DNA of 34,922 nt from Candidatus Woesearchaeota archaeon (GCA_016935155.1 JAFGRQ010000054.1:1-34922), one strand, 5' to 3'; shown: positions 1 to 8,448, counted from the first letter of the stretch. The notes: generated by a model from the sequence alone, not told the origin. Numbers and translations are program-made.

Positions 1-347
1 TTAAGGAGACATTAGATTACAACAAAAAACACAAAGGAGGAGTTGATATCAAACTCAGATTTTTTAACCAAGAAACAAAATTATTCAACAGAGCGGGATT
101 AGTGAAAGTAAAAAACCAGTCCGTTCTCAAGAAATGTTTCATGGCAAATGATGTCAATATTGACTACGAAGGAAATGTTGTTCTGTGCTGCAATGACTAT
201 TTTTCTTCAATTAAATTTGGAAATGTGAAAAAAGAAAAATTGATTGATATTTGGAATAAACCTAATTACAGAAAAATAAGAGAAGACCTAGAGAAAGGAA
301 TTTTTAACCTAGATATCTGTAAGAAGTGCGTTGGAATCGAGAAGTGA
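1..347 (+). CDS. Radical SAM protein, C-terminal SPASM domain (5' end outside window)
   Basis: This is the C-terminal part of a radical SAM enzyme. The frame is open from position 3 with no stop, so the GTG at 102 proposed in the ORF track is probably internal and the gene runs off the left edge. The visible part carries the cysteine-rich SPASM pattern that binds an auxiliary Fe-S cluster: CFMANDVNID, then GNVVLCC, a GNVK turn, the 'IW' signature DIWNKPNYRKIR, and a final CKKC. SPASM proteins modify peptides, sugars or lipids by radical chemistry. The core CxxxCxxC radical SAM domain is not in the window, so the substrate cannot be judged. It lies upstream of a glycan locus that contains two more radical SAM genes. 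Family assignment is firm; function is unknown. Confidence 0.8.
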   Translation, partial: KETLDYNKKHKGGVDIKLRFFNQETKLFNRAGLVKVKNQSVLKKCFMANDVNIDYEGNVVLCCNDYFSSIKFGNVKKEKLIDIWNKPNYRKIREDLEKGIFNLDICKKCVGIEK

Positions 348-390
348 AATGGACACAGTTTATGTTCTGCTAGGCATCACAAATCAGTAA

Positions 391-400
391 GTTTTTAAAT
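391..400 (+). promoter_or_regulatory. TATA box for the GT-C gene (leaderless)
   Basis: GTTTTTAAAT is centred 26 nt before the ATG at 422. This places the transcription start at or next to the start codon, as in leaderless archaeal mRNAs. No SD motif precedes the ATG, which fits. Confidence 0.55.
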
Positions 401-421
401 GTCGCAACCGACGAGAATGAT

Positions 422-2179
422 ATGGGTGTGGAGACCGTTCAAAAAGACGATTTGGAGATTAAACTTAATGCGGGATTCCTGAAAAAATTCAACATCGTTG
501 TTGTGCTTCTTATTGTCTTTGCAATAGTACTTCTGAAATTCCTATCCGTATATGACGGAGGCATGCTTTCTCATCCGGCACCATACAATTATTTGGCAGG
601 GGACATGTTCGCGTTCTCAACATACGCCGAGTTTGCAAAATATGAAAATGATTTGACTGTGGCTCCGCCCTACATCTCAGAAGGGGAAGAAAACATCGTC
701 ATAACTTTTTCAATGATTGGCCCAATTATTTCTGCACAACTGTCGCAGTTCACCGGAGTTGAAACATATGATTTCATCATCCACATAAACATTCTGTTCA
801 TAATTCTTTCTGCATTAATAATTTTTCAGTTTCTTTATAAGATTGATAAGAAACTTGCCTTTTTCTCTCTTCCTCTTGCCCTTCTCGTTTTTAAGTGGCC
901 GTTTCTTTATACAATAACGTGGGGGATGCACGTTTCCAACGTAAACTTGCTTTTTGTGGCAGTATCTCTTCTGTGTCTTGCATATCTTGACAAGAAATAT
1001 GTGTTTATTGTTCTGGGAATCATGAACGGGGCCGGATTTTTGGCACACGCCAGAGAAACTCTTATGTTCAACACAGCTATTGCACTTTATTTCTTTGCCA
1101 GACTTCTGAAAGAAAAAATTCTTGTTAATTTGTTGAAGCAACCATCCCTCATCAAGACATATCTCCACGAAAACAAAACGATAATTTCGCTGAAAAACTA
1201 TCTTTTTTCTATTCCCATTATGCTCTTAATGATGTTCAGATATATTCCTATTCTTTCAATCTTTCTGCACACCAAAAGCGCGGCATATGTTTACGGCGAA
1301 AGCAGCAACTTAATTTCATGGATGCCTCCTTGGCTGCCAAGCCACGTTTGGTTTAAGGATTTTGGATTCTATCAGTATATTATTTTTGCAGGGGCCATAG
1401 TGGCTCTTTTCTGCCTGATTTTCCAGAAAAATAGAACCTTAGACATCATCGCTTCGTTCGCGATAATGTTTATGTTTAATGGCTTTTTCAGCGTCCTAGG
1501 AAATAAAACCACGCAAATAAGACATCTTTTCCCAATTCTCCTTATGCCTCTAGTTGGCCTGGCGCTGTTTTTCATCTACAATTCTTTGAAAAAACCTCTA
1601 AAAAACAAGTCAGAAATTGTTTTTGTAATTTTGTTTGTGATAATGATTTACTTTACAGCGGCAAATCACATGCCTTCACCTATTTCTGACTATGCATTCT
1701 CTGACCCGTACACTTGGAATGCTTTTACATGGGTTAAAAACAATGTTGCTGACAATGAAAAGGTTTTGATTCTTTATGGAGACAGACACAATCAGGAAAC
1801 AATGTTCTATATGATGAGAAAAGTTCAGTTTAGAGCCTGGCCGGAAGAATACCTAAAAAAAGTATCCACAAACATACTCAACTCCACGCTCTTTACTAAA
1901 GGAACAATTTTAGCAGAGAATTTCAGAAAAACAGAGTCCGGAGAAATCACCCACGATCCGGCAATAACAACCTGGATGAATGAAACATTGTGTTCGTATA
2001 ACTACGTTTACTCAGATAAATTAAGTTCGAACTCACAGATTCAAAAATATACTTTGGCAATGCTTGAAAAGTTAATCAAAGAGAATAATTTCTCGGTAGC
2101 TTACCAGAACGAGCTGGTGGTTGTGCTGAAAAACAACAATGTCGGCGGAAAATGTTTCGAGGATGAGGTGCTGGTATGA
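422..2179 (+). CDS. GT-C type integral membrane glycosyltransferase-like protein
   Basis: A 585-aa polytopic membrane protein with about eleven hydrophobic segments, the first at residues 24-42, and a hydrophilic C-terminal region of about 170 residues (from about 415). After the first membrane segment a long extracytoplasmic loop holds an acidic residue in LAGDMFAFS (D61), where GT-C enzymes carry their catalytic Asp or Glu. The size and layout match the ArnT/PMT/AglB-like GT-C fold, which moves sugars from polyprenyl-phosphate donors outside the membrane. I cannot name a subfamily, and a related non-catalytic membrane protein is possible. The last bases overlap the next gene by ATGA, so the two are translationally coupled. 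A TATA box 26 nt upstream supports the ATG at 422. Confidence 0.65.
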   Translation: MGVETVQKDDLEIKLNAGFLKKFNIVVVLLIVFAIVLLKFLSVYDGGMLSHPAPYNYLAGDMFAFSTYAEFAKYENDLTVAPPYISEGEENIVITFSMIGPIISAQLSQFTGVETYDFIIHINILFIILSALIIFQFLYKIDKKLAFFSLPLALLVFKWPFLYTITWGMHVSNVNLLFVAVSLLCLAYLDKKYVFIVLGIMNGAGFLAHARETLMFNTAIALYFFARLLKEKILVNLLKQPSLIKTYLHENKTIISLKNYLFSIPIMLLMMFRYIPILSIFLHTKSAAYVYGESSNLISWMPPWLPSHVWFKDFGFYQYIIFAGAIVALFCLIFQKNRTLDIIASFAIMFMFNGFFSVLGNKTTQIRHLFPILLMPLVGLALFFIYNSLKKPLKNKSEIVFVILFVIMIYFTAANHMPSPISDYAFSDPYTWNAFTWVKNNVADNEKVLILYGDRHNQETMFYMMRKVQFRAWPEEYLKKVSTNILNSTLFTKGTILAENFRKTESGEITHDPAITTWMNETLCSYNYVYSDKLSSNSQIQKYTLAMLEKLIKENNFSVAYQNELVVVLKNNNVGGKCFEDEVLV

Positions 2180-2577
2180 AAAAGGAAAACAAAAAAATAA
2201 TTCTGGATGAGCTGAAGATGCTTGGAATTGCACTTTTGCTGTTTTATGCATTTTTTCAAATACACTACCATAAAGAAAACTTTTTTGTGGTGTTGAAGAT
2301 GGTGTTTGCTCACTTTTATCTTTTCATAATCCCGGGATATTCCTTAAGCTTGATATTTTATGAAAAAATAAACAAAATAGAGAGATTAATCATCGGAGTT
2401 GGAATCGGATATGGTTTGCAGCCCTTCTTGCTTTATCTCATTAACGCAATCGTAAAAGTAAATATCATGAAATATAACGTCTTTGTATCCGCCGCAATGA
2501 TTTTGCTTGGTTTGTGGCTTTTTAACCGCTCAGTTCTGAAGGAAAAAATTAGCGGATTCAGCCTGGATATTGAATAA
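2176..2577 (+). CDS. Small multi-pass membrane protein with PGY and ER motifs
   Basis: A 133-aa protein with about four hydrophobic segments. It contains FAHFYLFIIPGYSLSL followed by KIERLIIGVGIGYG. This PGY...ER...G pattern resembles the N-terminal membrane part of DUF1616-type archaeal proteins found beside glycosyltransferases. Those are usually longer, so this copy may be a minimal or shortened form; no continuation is obvious after the TAA at 2575-2577. It overlaps the upstream GT-C gene by 4 nt (ATGA), which suggests the two act together in the membrane. The function is unknown and the family similarity is recalled from motifs only. Confidence 0.6.
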   Translation: MKKENKKIILDELKMLGIALLLFYAFFQIHYHKENFFVVLKMVFAHFYLFIIPGYSLSLIFYEKINKIERLIIGVGIGYGLQPFLLYLINAIVKVNIMKYNVFVSAAMILLGLWLFNRSVLKEKISGFSLDIE

Positions 2578-2636
2578 CTTTTGTTTTTGTTTTCGGCCAG
2601 GGATGTTTTCTTTTCTTTCTGTACCAGCAGCAAAAA

Positions 2637-2669
2637 ACTCTGTTTAAAGCTCCACAGAGCCTGTTTTTC
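2637..2669 (+). terminator. Hairpin with T-run downstream of the GT-C pair
   Basis: CTCTGT (2638-2643) pairs with ACAGAG (2654-2659) across a 10-nt loop, followed 4 nt later by TTTTT. A T-rich tract also lies right after the stop codon at about 2578-2595. Archaeal termination depends mainly on T-tracts, so the hairpin itself may be incidental. Confidence 0.3.
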
Positions 2670-2713
2670 GATATTTGAAGCAATTAGAAGACCCTCGGAA
2701 ACATTTATAAAGC

Positions 2714-2723
2714 GTTTAAATAT
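2714..2723 (+). promoter_or_regulatory. TATA box for the aminotransferase operon
   Basis: GTTTAAATAT is centred about 36 nt before the ATG at 2755, giving a predicted leader of about 10 nt. A second candidate, TTTATAAAG, lies at 2704-2712. The rest of the 2578-2754 gap holds only the possible terminator. Confidence 0.45.
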
Positions 2724-2754
2724 TCGAATTATTGGGGGAATAGTGTAACGACAA

Positions 2755-3888
2755 ATGCCAAACAAAATACCTTTAACCAAGCCTTTTTTTAATGAGTTCG
2801 AGCTTGAAGAGCTCAAAAAGGTGCTTGAATCAGGATGGGTCGCAGGACAAGGACCCAAGAACAAAGAGTTAGAAAAAGAATTCGCCGAGTATATTGGCAT
2901 CGGACATACTGTATGCAACACAAACTGCACAACAGCACTCCATCTTTCTCTACTTGTATTGGGAATTAAAAAAGGAGATGAAGTAATTGTTCCAGACTAT
3001 ACATTTCCCGCTACAGCTCACGCTGTTTTATACGCAGGTGCAACACCTGTTTTTGTTGATATAGATCCCAAAACATTCAATATTGATACAAATAAAATAG
3101 AAGAAAAAATAACGTCAAAAACAAAAGCAATAATGCCAGTTCATACATTTGGACAATGTGCAGAAATGGATGAAATTTTGAAAATCGCGAAAAAAAACAA
3201 CCTATTTGTCATAGAGGATGCAGCCTGTGCCGTTGGAAGCAAATACAAAGAAAAATTTGCAGGTAGTTTTGGCGATATGAGTTGTTTTTCGTTCCACGCA
3301 AGAAAGAACATCACTTCAGGAGAAGGCGGAATGATTGCTTCCAACAATCCAAAACTAATCGAGGACGCGAGAAGCATGAGTTGCTTTGGAATTGAATCGG
3401 CGTACGCAAGAGAAAATAAGTTTCAAGTTCCACAATTTGTTAAGCTAGGTTACAACTACAAATTAAGCGACATTGCAGCATCAATCGTGCTTGTCCAGCT
3501 GAAAAGATCAGAGCAGTATGTCAAAAAACGAAATGAACTCGCTGAATATTACAACAATAAGCTGAAAGAAATATCAACCATAACCGTTCCGTTTGTTGAA
3601 AAGCACAATAGGCACGCCTACCAATCATATATTGTTCTGCTTGATAAAAAAATAAACAGGAATGATTTAATTGTAAAGCTTGGTGAAAAAGGAATTCAGA
3701 CCCAAATAGGAACTTATTCTCTTCACAGACAGCCAGTTTACCAAGGAATTACTGATTGCGAGGAAAAGAATTTTCCTAACTCTTCGTTCGTGTTTGATCA
3801 TAGTCTTGCACTGCCAATGTATTATGAGATGAGTTTTGATGATATTGACAGAGTTGTTGACACACTTAAGGAGGTTTTGAAAGAATGA
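2755..3888 (+). CDS. DegT/DnrJ/EryC1/StrS family PLP sugar aminotransferase
   Basis: A 377-aa enzyme of normal length for the family. It transfers an amino group, usually from glutamate, to a keto sugar bound to a nucleotide in the cytoplasm. Hallmarks are EVIVPDYTFPATA (about 76-88), the PLP-binding Asp in FVIEDAA (D155) and the Schiff-base lysine in SFHARKNITSGEGG (K184). The downstream LbH acetyltransferase and Gfo/Idh/MocA dehydrogenase are the partners expected in WbpB-WbpE-WbpD type pathways, which build a 3-acetamido group on a UDP-sugar; that assignment is inference. The gene opens a five-gene operon and overlaps the epimerase by 4 nt. A strong SD for the next gene, AAGGAGGTT, lies in its last codons. 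Confidence 0.88.
   Translation: MPNKIPLTKPFFNEFELEELKKVLESGWVAGQGPKNKELEKEFAEYIGIGHTVCNTNCTTALHLSLLVLGIKKGDEVIVPDYTFPATAHAVLYAGATPVFVDIDPKTFNIDTNKIEEKITSKTKAIMPVHTFGQCAEMDEILKIAKKNNLFVIEDAACAVGSKYKEKFAGSFGDMSCFSFHARKNITSGEGGMIASNNPKLIEDARSMSCFGIESAYARENKFQVPQFVKLGYNYKLSDIAASIVLVQLKRSEQYVKKRNELAEYYNNKLKEISTITVPFVEKHNRHAYQSYIVLLDKKINRNDLIVKLGEKGIQTQIGTYSLHRQPVYQGITDCEEKNFPNSSFVFDHSLALPMYYEMSFDDIDRVVDTLKEVLKE
3868..3876 (+). promoter_or_regulatory. Strong Shine-Dalgarno site for the epimerase
   Basis: AAGGAGGTT lies inside the end of the aminotransferase gene, 8 nt before the ATG at 3885. It supports that start and the coupling. Internal operon genes here tend to carry SDs, whereas operon-first genes do not. 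Confidence 0.6.
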
Positions 3889-4823
3889 GCAAAATATTAA
3901 TTACAGGAGGAGCAGGATTTATCGGAAGCCATTTGGTCAGAGAATTAGCCAAAGAAGGACACGACATTGTTGTTTTAGATAATTTATTCCGTTCAAAAAT
4001 TGATTCGATAAAAGAATTGATTGATGCTGGAGAAGTAAAATTTATTGAAGAAGATATAAGGAATGAAGAAGCTGTTGATAAGGCAATGGATGGTGTTGAT
4101 TATGTTTTCCACATGGCTGCTGTTTGCATAAATTACAGCATAAAGAATCCAAAAGAATCCACAGAAATAAATTTGAATGGTTCAGATAATGTTTTCAGAT
4201 GTGCATTGAAGCACAACGTTAAGAGAGTTATATTCTCGAGCTCGGCTTCTGTTTATGGTGACCCGAAAGTTCTTCCTATGAAAGAAGACGGACCAATAAG
4301 TCCTGTTACTCCTTATTGCATTGCAAAACTTGCAGGCGAACATCTTCTTAAATTCTATGGAAGATCTGGATTGAAATACAACATATTGAGGTACTTCAAT
4401 GTTTATGGACTTGGACAGACAGCAGATGCTTATTATACCTCAGTTATAATAAATTTCATCAAAAAAATACTCAAAAAAGAAGCTCCGATAATTGATGGAG
4501 AAGGAAAGCAGTCGATGGATTTTGTAAATGTCAAGGATGTTGTTCAGGCGAATATCCTCGCAATGAAAACCGATATAGATGGCGAGACATTCAACGTTGG
4601 AACGGGAATTTCAACAACAATTGCTGATTTAGCTGCTGTTTTGATAAAAAGCCTCGGAGTTAATGTAACTCCGCAATTTAACAAAAGAGAAGTAATTGTT
4701 CACGAAAGAAGAGCAGACATAAGCAAAATACAAAATGAGCTTGGATTTAAAGTAACGGTTAAAGCAGATGATGGACTTTCAGAAGTTGCGAAAGATATTG
4801 CTCAAAATCCGGAGAAATACTGA
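3885..4823 (+). CDS. NAD-dependent sugar-nucleotide epimerase/dehydratase (GalE-like SDR)
   Basis: A 312-aa extended short-chain dehydrogenase that epimerises or dehydrates a nucleotide sugar. The N-terminal Rossmann motif is TGGAGFIGSH (7-16). The catalytic Ser lies in SSSASVYG (118-125), and the YxxxK pair is Y144/K148 in PYCIAK. The C-terminal half has the substrate-side signatures NILRYFNVYG and FNVGTG. The overall pattern is closest to UDP-glucose/UDP-GlcNAc 4-epimerases, but a dehydratase or decarboxylase of the same fold cannot be excluded from motifs alone. The start overlaps the aminotransferase stop by ATGA and has a strong SD. Confidence 0.85.
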   Translation: MSKILITGGAGFIGSHLVRELAKEGHDIVVLDNLFRSKIDSIKELIDAGEVKFIEEDIRNEEAVDKAMDGVDYVFHMAAVCINYSIKNPKESTEINLNGSDNVFRCALKHNVKRVIFSSSASVYGDPKVLPMKEDGPISPVTPYCIAKLAGEHLLKFYGRSGLKYNILRYFNVYGLGQTADAYYTSVIINFIKKILKKEAPIIDGEGKQSMDFVNVKDVVQANILAMKTDIDGETFNVGTGISTTIADLAAVLIKSLGVNVTPQFNKREVIVHERRADISKIQNELGFKVTVKADDGLSEVAKDIAQNPEKY

Positions 4824-4839
4824 GGAAATCAAAGCAAAA

Positions 4840-6198
4840 ATGAAAATCTTATTATTACATCCGAGCAATCAGGAAGTTTATCAAAACATTCAGCAGTCTG
4901 TTACAAAATTAGACAAGAAGAGCGCCAAAACTCCTCCCATTGGAATAATGTACTTAGCAGCAGTTCTGAAGCAAAACAATTACGATGTTGAAATCCTTGA
5001 CGCCGAAGCATCAAATTTAAACCTACAGGAGACTCTGAAAGAAATCAGAAGAATAAACCCCGATATTTTGGGAATGACTTGCACCACGCCCCTTTACAAC
5101 GCCGCATTAATCATTGCCAAGGACTTAAGAAAAGACAACAAACAAATGAAAATAGTTCTTGGCGGTCCGCACATATCTGCTTTGCCTTACGAAAGCGTGT
5201 CAAATCCTGAAATTGATTTTATTGTGAAGGGAGAGGGAGAGTATAGTTTTTTGAATCTTGTCAAGGGAATTGAGAAGAGCAAAAACGAGAAGAATTACGA
5301 CTTCTCTCAACTCAAAGGAATAGGATATTTGATAGATGGCAAACCATTTCTCACTCCGCCGCAGGAATTAATTCAAAATCTCGATGAACTCCCTTTTCCA
5401 GCAAGAGAATTAACAGACATGGACAAATATCTCAAATTGTACACCGGGAAAAAATATTCTCTGATGGTCACGTCTAGAGGATGCCCATATCAGTGCATTT
5501 TCTGCGATTCTGTAATTACTTTTGGAAAAAGAACAAGGTTTAGAAGCCCCGATAACGTCATTGCTGAGATTAAAGAATTAGTTGAAAAATACGGAATTAC
5601 GGACATAACATTTTCTGACGATACATTCACTTTGGATAAAGAAAGAACGATTGAGATTTGCAAAAAAATTGTGGAAAACAACCTTGACATCAAATTCATT
5701 TGCAGTTCCAGAGCAAATACGATTGATGAAGAACGCCTTGAGTGGCTCAAGAAGGCAGGCTGCATTCAAATTACTTTTGGAATTGAATCTGGAGATGACA
5801 ACATCCTAAGAATAATCAAAAAAGGAATTACCACAGACATGGCCAGAAAAGCCATTGCTTTAGTAAAAAAGTACGGCATTGGAACGCATGCAAGCTATAT
5901 GCTTGGAAACCCGGGAGAAACTCTGGAAACGGTTCGAAAAACAATCAATTTTGCGAGAGAGCTTGATACAGATTATGCTCAGTTCAGCATTGCTACGCCC
6001 TTTCCAGGAACTGAAATGTGGGACATGGCCAGCAAGCAAGGATTAATAAAAATCAAAGATTTCTCTAAATTCACTTGGTACTATTCACCAACATTTGAAA
6101 CGAAGGAGCTGCCGGGAGAGTTGCTTATTAAATTGCAAAAAGAAGCATACGGACTGTATAAGGGAGGCAAGCAAGGCCAGAACGAGGACAAAAAATGA
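4840..6198 (+). CDS. B12-binding-domain radical SAM protein
   Basis: A 452-aa protein. Residues 1-145 form the Rossmann-like domain of B12-binding radical SAM proteins (MKILLLHPSN, GIMYLAAVLK, VLGGPHISALP, DFIVKGEGEYSF). The canonical DxHxxG cobalamin loop is not seen; LDAEASN lies near that place. The radical SAM core starts at TSRGCPYQCIFCDS with C215, C219 and C222 for the 4Fe-4S cluster, followed by ITFSDDTF and FGIESGDDNIL. Members of this class perform methylation, ring contraction or redox-neutral rearrangement. I chose ATG 4840 over the track start at 4768: it removes a 56-nt overlap with the epimerase, begins at the conserved MKILLL strand, and has GAGGA upstream. Its place inside a sugar-nucleotide operon suggests a sugar or lipid-carrier substrate; that is inference. 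Confidence 0.85.
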   Translation: MKILLLHPSNQEVYQNIQQSVTKLDKKSAKTPPIGIMYLAAVLKQNNYDVEILDAEASNLNLQETLKEIRRINPDILGMTCTTPLYNAALIIAKDLRKDNKQMKIVLGGPHISALPYESVSNPEIDFIVKGEGEYSFLNLVKGIEKSKNEKNYDFSQLKGIGYLIDGKPFLTPPQELIQNLDELPFPARELTDMDKYLKLYTGKKYSLMVTSRGCPYQCIFCDSVITFGKRTRFRSPDNVIAEIKELVEKYGITDITFSDDTFTLDKERTIEICKKIVENNLDIKFICSSRANTIDEERLEWLKKAGCIQITFGIESGDDNILRIIKKGITTDMARKAIALVKKYGIGTHASYMLGNPGETLETVRKTINFARELDTDYAQFSIATPFPGTEMWDMASKQGLIKIKDFSKFTWYYSPTFETKELPGELLIKLQKEAYGLYKGGKQGQNEDKK

Positions 6199-6689
6199 GC
6201 GGCGAAAATAATTCTTCTGCTGAAAAAGGAGCATTTCCTCCGAGAAATAACTACAATCCGCTAGCATGGATAATAGGAAACCCAAAAATAGAGGAAGGAA
6301 CGTGGATTGGTGCATTTACAGTAATTGACGGAAGCAACGGTCTTGAAATCGGAAAAGAATGCGACATCAGCTGCGGAGTTCATATTTACACGCACAACAC
6401 AATGAAAAGATGCGTTTCTGGGAAAAAATTCAACTCAGACGGCTCAATCAACAAAGATTTGACTGAAAAAAAACCTGTTAAAATTGGCGACCATGTTGCA
6501 ATAGGCGCAAATGCAGTTATTATGCCGGGAGTTTCAATTGGAAATCACTGCATTATTGGTGCATGCTCGGTTGTTACAAAAAATATTCCAGATTATTCAT
6601 TTGCGGCGGGAGCACCCGCGAAAATAAAAGGGAAAATAATTATCAATGGAGAAAAAGTCGAGATAGAAAAAATAAAGGAGGAAACATAA
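6195..6689 (+). CDS. Left-handed beta-helix N-acetyltransferase (WbpD/WlbB-like)
   Basis: A 164-aa hexapeptide-repeat acyltransferase. Imperfect [LIV]-G-x4 turns run through the protein (IIGNPKIEEGTWIGAFTVI, VKIGDHVAIGANAVIMPGVSIGNHCIIGACSVVTKNI) and end in the usual AAGAPAKIKG. The likely catalytic His is H67 in HIYTHNT. The sequence and the neighbouring aminotransferase and oxidoreductase suggest that it acetylates an amino-sugar nucleotide with acetyl-CoA, as WbpD/WlbB do for 2-acetamido-3-amino sugars. The exact sugar is inferred. ATGA overlap with the radical SAM gene shows coupling, and the gene ends directly against the next start. Confidence 0.82.
   Translation: MSGENNSSAEKGAFPPRNNYNPLAWIIGNPKIEEGTWIGAFTVIDGSNGLEIGKECDISCGVHIYTHNTMKRCVSGKKFNSDGSINKDLTEKKPVKIGDHVAIGANAVIMPGVSIGNHCIIGACSVVTKNIPDYSFAAGAPAKIKGKIIINGEKVEIEKIKEET
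6675..6682 (+). promoter_or_regulatory. Shine-Dalgarno deciding a TTG start
   Basis: AAGGAGGA lies 7 nt before the TTG at 6690, inside the last codons of the acetyltransferase. No ATG is available before the Rossmann strand, so the SD fixes initiation at TTG. Confidence 0.65.
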
Positions 6690-7676
6690 TTGGTAAACTT
6701 AGCAGTTATCGGCGTTGGTGTTATGGGAACTCATCACGCAAGAGTTCTTTCAAATATGGAAAATGTCAGTCTCGTTGCGATATCTGATGTTGATGAAACT
6801 AAGCTTGATGCTGTTGGAAATCAATTTAATATTGCGAAAAGATACAAAGACCACGGAGAAATGCTGAAAAATGAGAAACTTGATGGAGTTGTTGTCGCTG
6901 TCCAGCCCTTGCATCATAAAAAAATTGTTTTTGACTGCATTGACGCAGGAGTTAATGTTCTGCTTGAAAAACCTATTTCTCACGACCTCGAAGAAGCTCA
7001 GGAAATAATTGAAAAAGCAAAAGAAAAGAACGTTGTTCTTTTGGTTGGTCACATTGAAAGATTCAATCCAGTTGTTACGAAAATGAAAGAATTCATTGAC
7101 GCCGGAAATCTCGGTGATATCTATTTAGTTAATAGCGTGAGAATAGGCCCATTCCCAAAGCGACTTTACGGCCTTCAGGAAGGTGTTTTAATTGACATAT
7201 CTGTTCATGATATCGATATAATAAGATATCTTGCCGGAGAAATAACGCAAGTTTATTCGCAGCTGTTATTTTCCGGAAATCAAGAGATATATGCAAAGAG
7301 TGTTTTTAAAATAGGTGAAAATGCAAGGGGCTCTTCTGAATTCAGCTGGATTTCTCCAAAAAGACTCAGAGAAATTGAAATTTATGGTCTTAAAGGCATG
7401 TTAAAAGCAGACTACTTTGCACAGGAATTGACATTTCATGAAAATAATGATGCTGAAGTTGAAAGGAGTTTGGAAAAGGGAACAATAAGTGCAGGAAAAA
7501 TCGTACAAATCCCCATAGTAAAGCAGGAGCCGCTCAGAGTCGAACTAAGTCATTTTATTGACTGCATAAAAAATAATAAAAAACCGCTAATTAGCCCGGA
7601 AGATGCGAAAAGGGCAGTAGAAATTTCTCTTGCGATAATGAAGTCAAATAAAGAAAACAATCCCGTCAATGTTTGA
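6690..7676 (+). CDS. Gfo/Idh/MocA family sugar-nucleotide oxidoreductase (WbpB/WlbA-like)
   Basis: A 328-aa NAD(P)-dependent dehydrogenase. The N-terminal dinucleotide fold opens with LAVIGVGVMGTHHARVL (4-20), and the family EKP motif is in VLLEKPISH (91-98); the K of EKP takes part in catalysis in this family. In WbpB/WlbA pathways this enzyme oxidises C3 of a UDP-sugar so that a DegT enzyme can aminate it and an LbH enzyme can acetylate it. All three partners are in this operon, although other Gfo/Idh roles are possible. The start is TTG, immediately after the TAA of the acetyltransferase, with a strong SD. The 3' end overlaps the convergent GT2 gene by 11 nt. Confidence 0.85.
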   Translation: MVNLAVIGVGVMGTHHARVLSNMENVSLVAISDVDETKLDAVGNQFNIAKRYKDHGEMLKNEKLDGVVVAVQPLHHKKIVFDCIDAGVNVLLEKPISHDLEEAQEIIEKAKEKNVVLLVGHIERFNPVVTKMKEFIDAGNLGDIYLVNSVRIGPFPKRLYGLQEGVLIDISVHDIDIIRYLAGEITQVYSQLLFSGNQEIYAKSVFKIGENARGSSEFSWISPKRLREIEIYGLKGMLKADYFAQELTFHENNDAEVERSLEKGTISAGKIVQIPIVKQEPLRVELSHFIDCIKNNKKPLISPEDAKRAVEISLAIMKSNKENNPVNV

Positions 7677-8427
7677 TTCCTAATAATTTCTTGATTTGAT
7701 GCCATCTTAGCAAAAGAGAATATTTTGCAGTTATTTTGAAGAAATAATAAATTTCCTTTAACACGCTTGCCTTGGATTCGCTGCTTGCTCTTTTGATTTT
7801 TATGTAAACCGGAATTTCTTTGAGTTTTAGCTTATCTCTGGATGCCAAATAAAGCATTTCAACCTGCCAGCTGGGGTCGTCTCTTTTGCACTGCTTGATA
7901 ACTTTTTGCCCCCATTTTCTTCTGAAAACCTTTATTGTTCCAACTTCAGTAAATCTTGGAGAGAAAAACATTCTTATGAAATAAGAATAACCTATGCTGA
8001 GGAATCTCCTTGCAAAACTTGAGCCTCTGACTTGTTTTTTTACTAAATATCTTGAACCGCTCAGGAAATCATAATTCTTCATTTCTTTTACTGCCATTTC
8101 TATGAAACAATTCAAGACCTCTCCATCTGCTGCAACGAAAGTGATTATGTCTTTTTTTGCTCTTTTTACGCCTTCTCTTAGTGCAATTCCCATTCCTTTG
8201 TTTTTAATTGAGAAATATCTTATTTCTTTGTGCTGTTTTGACAGTGCTTTGCATATCTCCTCTGTTTTGTCATTTGAACCGTTGATGCAGACAATTATTT
8301 CGTAAGAATCAAGATTTGATTTTGCGGTTAATGAAGCCAGATAATGCTTCAGCTCCAGAACAGTATTTTTTATTACTTTTTCCTCATTGTAGGCAGGAAT
8401 AAGCACAGTTACGCTTTCTTTTCGCAT
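7666..8427 (-). CDS. GT2 family glycosyltransferase (DPM1/AglD-like, no membrane tail)
   Basis: A 253-aa GT-A fold protein. The N-terminus has TVLIPAYNEEKVI (7-19) and the nucleotide-binding CINGSNDKT (48-55). The metal-binding region reads FVAADGEV, with D101 and E103 standing for the usual DxD or DAD. The family transfers sugars from nucleotide donors to polyprenyl phosphate or to a growing glycan. The length and lack of a C-terminal transmembrane domain resemble dolichyl-phosphate mannose synthase catalytic domains, so it may charge the lipid carrier used by the two GT-C proteins; that link is inference. It is a single gene with its own leaderless promoter. Confidence 0.82.
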   Translation of the reverse strand: MRKESVTVLIPAYNEEKVIKNTVLELKHYLASLTAKSNLDSYEIIVCINGSNDKTEEICKALSKQHKEIRYFSIKNKGMGIALREGVKRAKKDIITFVAADGEVLNCFIEMAVKEMKNYDFLSGSRYLVKKQVRGSSFARRFLSIGYSYFIRMFFSPRFTEVGTIKVFRRKWGQKVIKQCKRDDPSWQVEMLYLASRDKLKLKEIPVYIKIKRASSESKASVLKEIYYFFKITAKYSLLLRWHQIKKLLGIKH

Positions 8428-8448
8428 AAACTAAGGCTAGAATGTGTG

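Noticed and set aside
2433-2930. Minus-strand 165-aa ORF
   Set aside because: Covers two plus-strand genes and the promoter between them; its Ser/Phe/Lys-rich composition is typical of an antisense shadow.
4768-4839. Extended start of the first radical SAM gene
   Set aside because: Overlaps the epimerase by 56 nt; the conserved first strand begins at the ATG at 4840.
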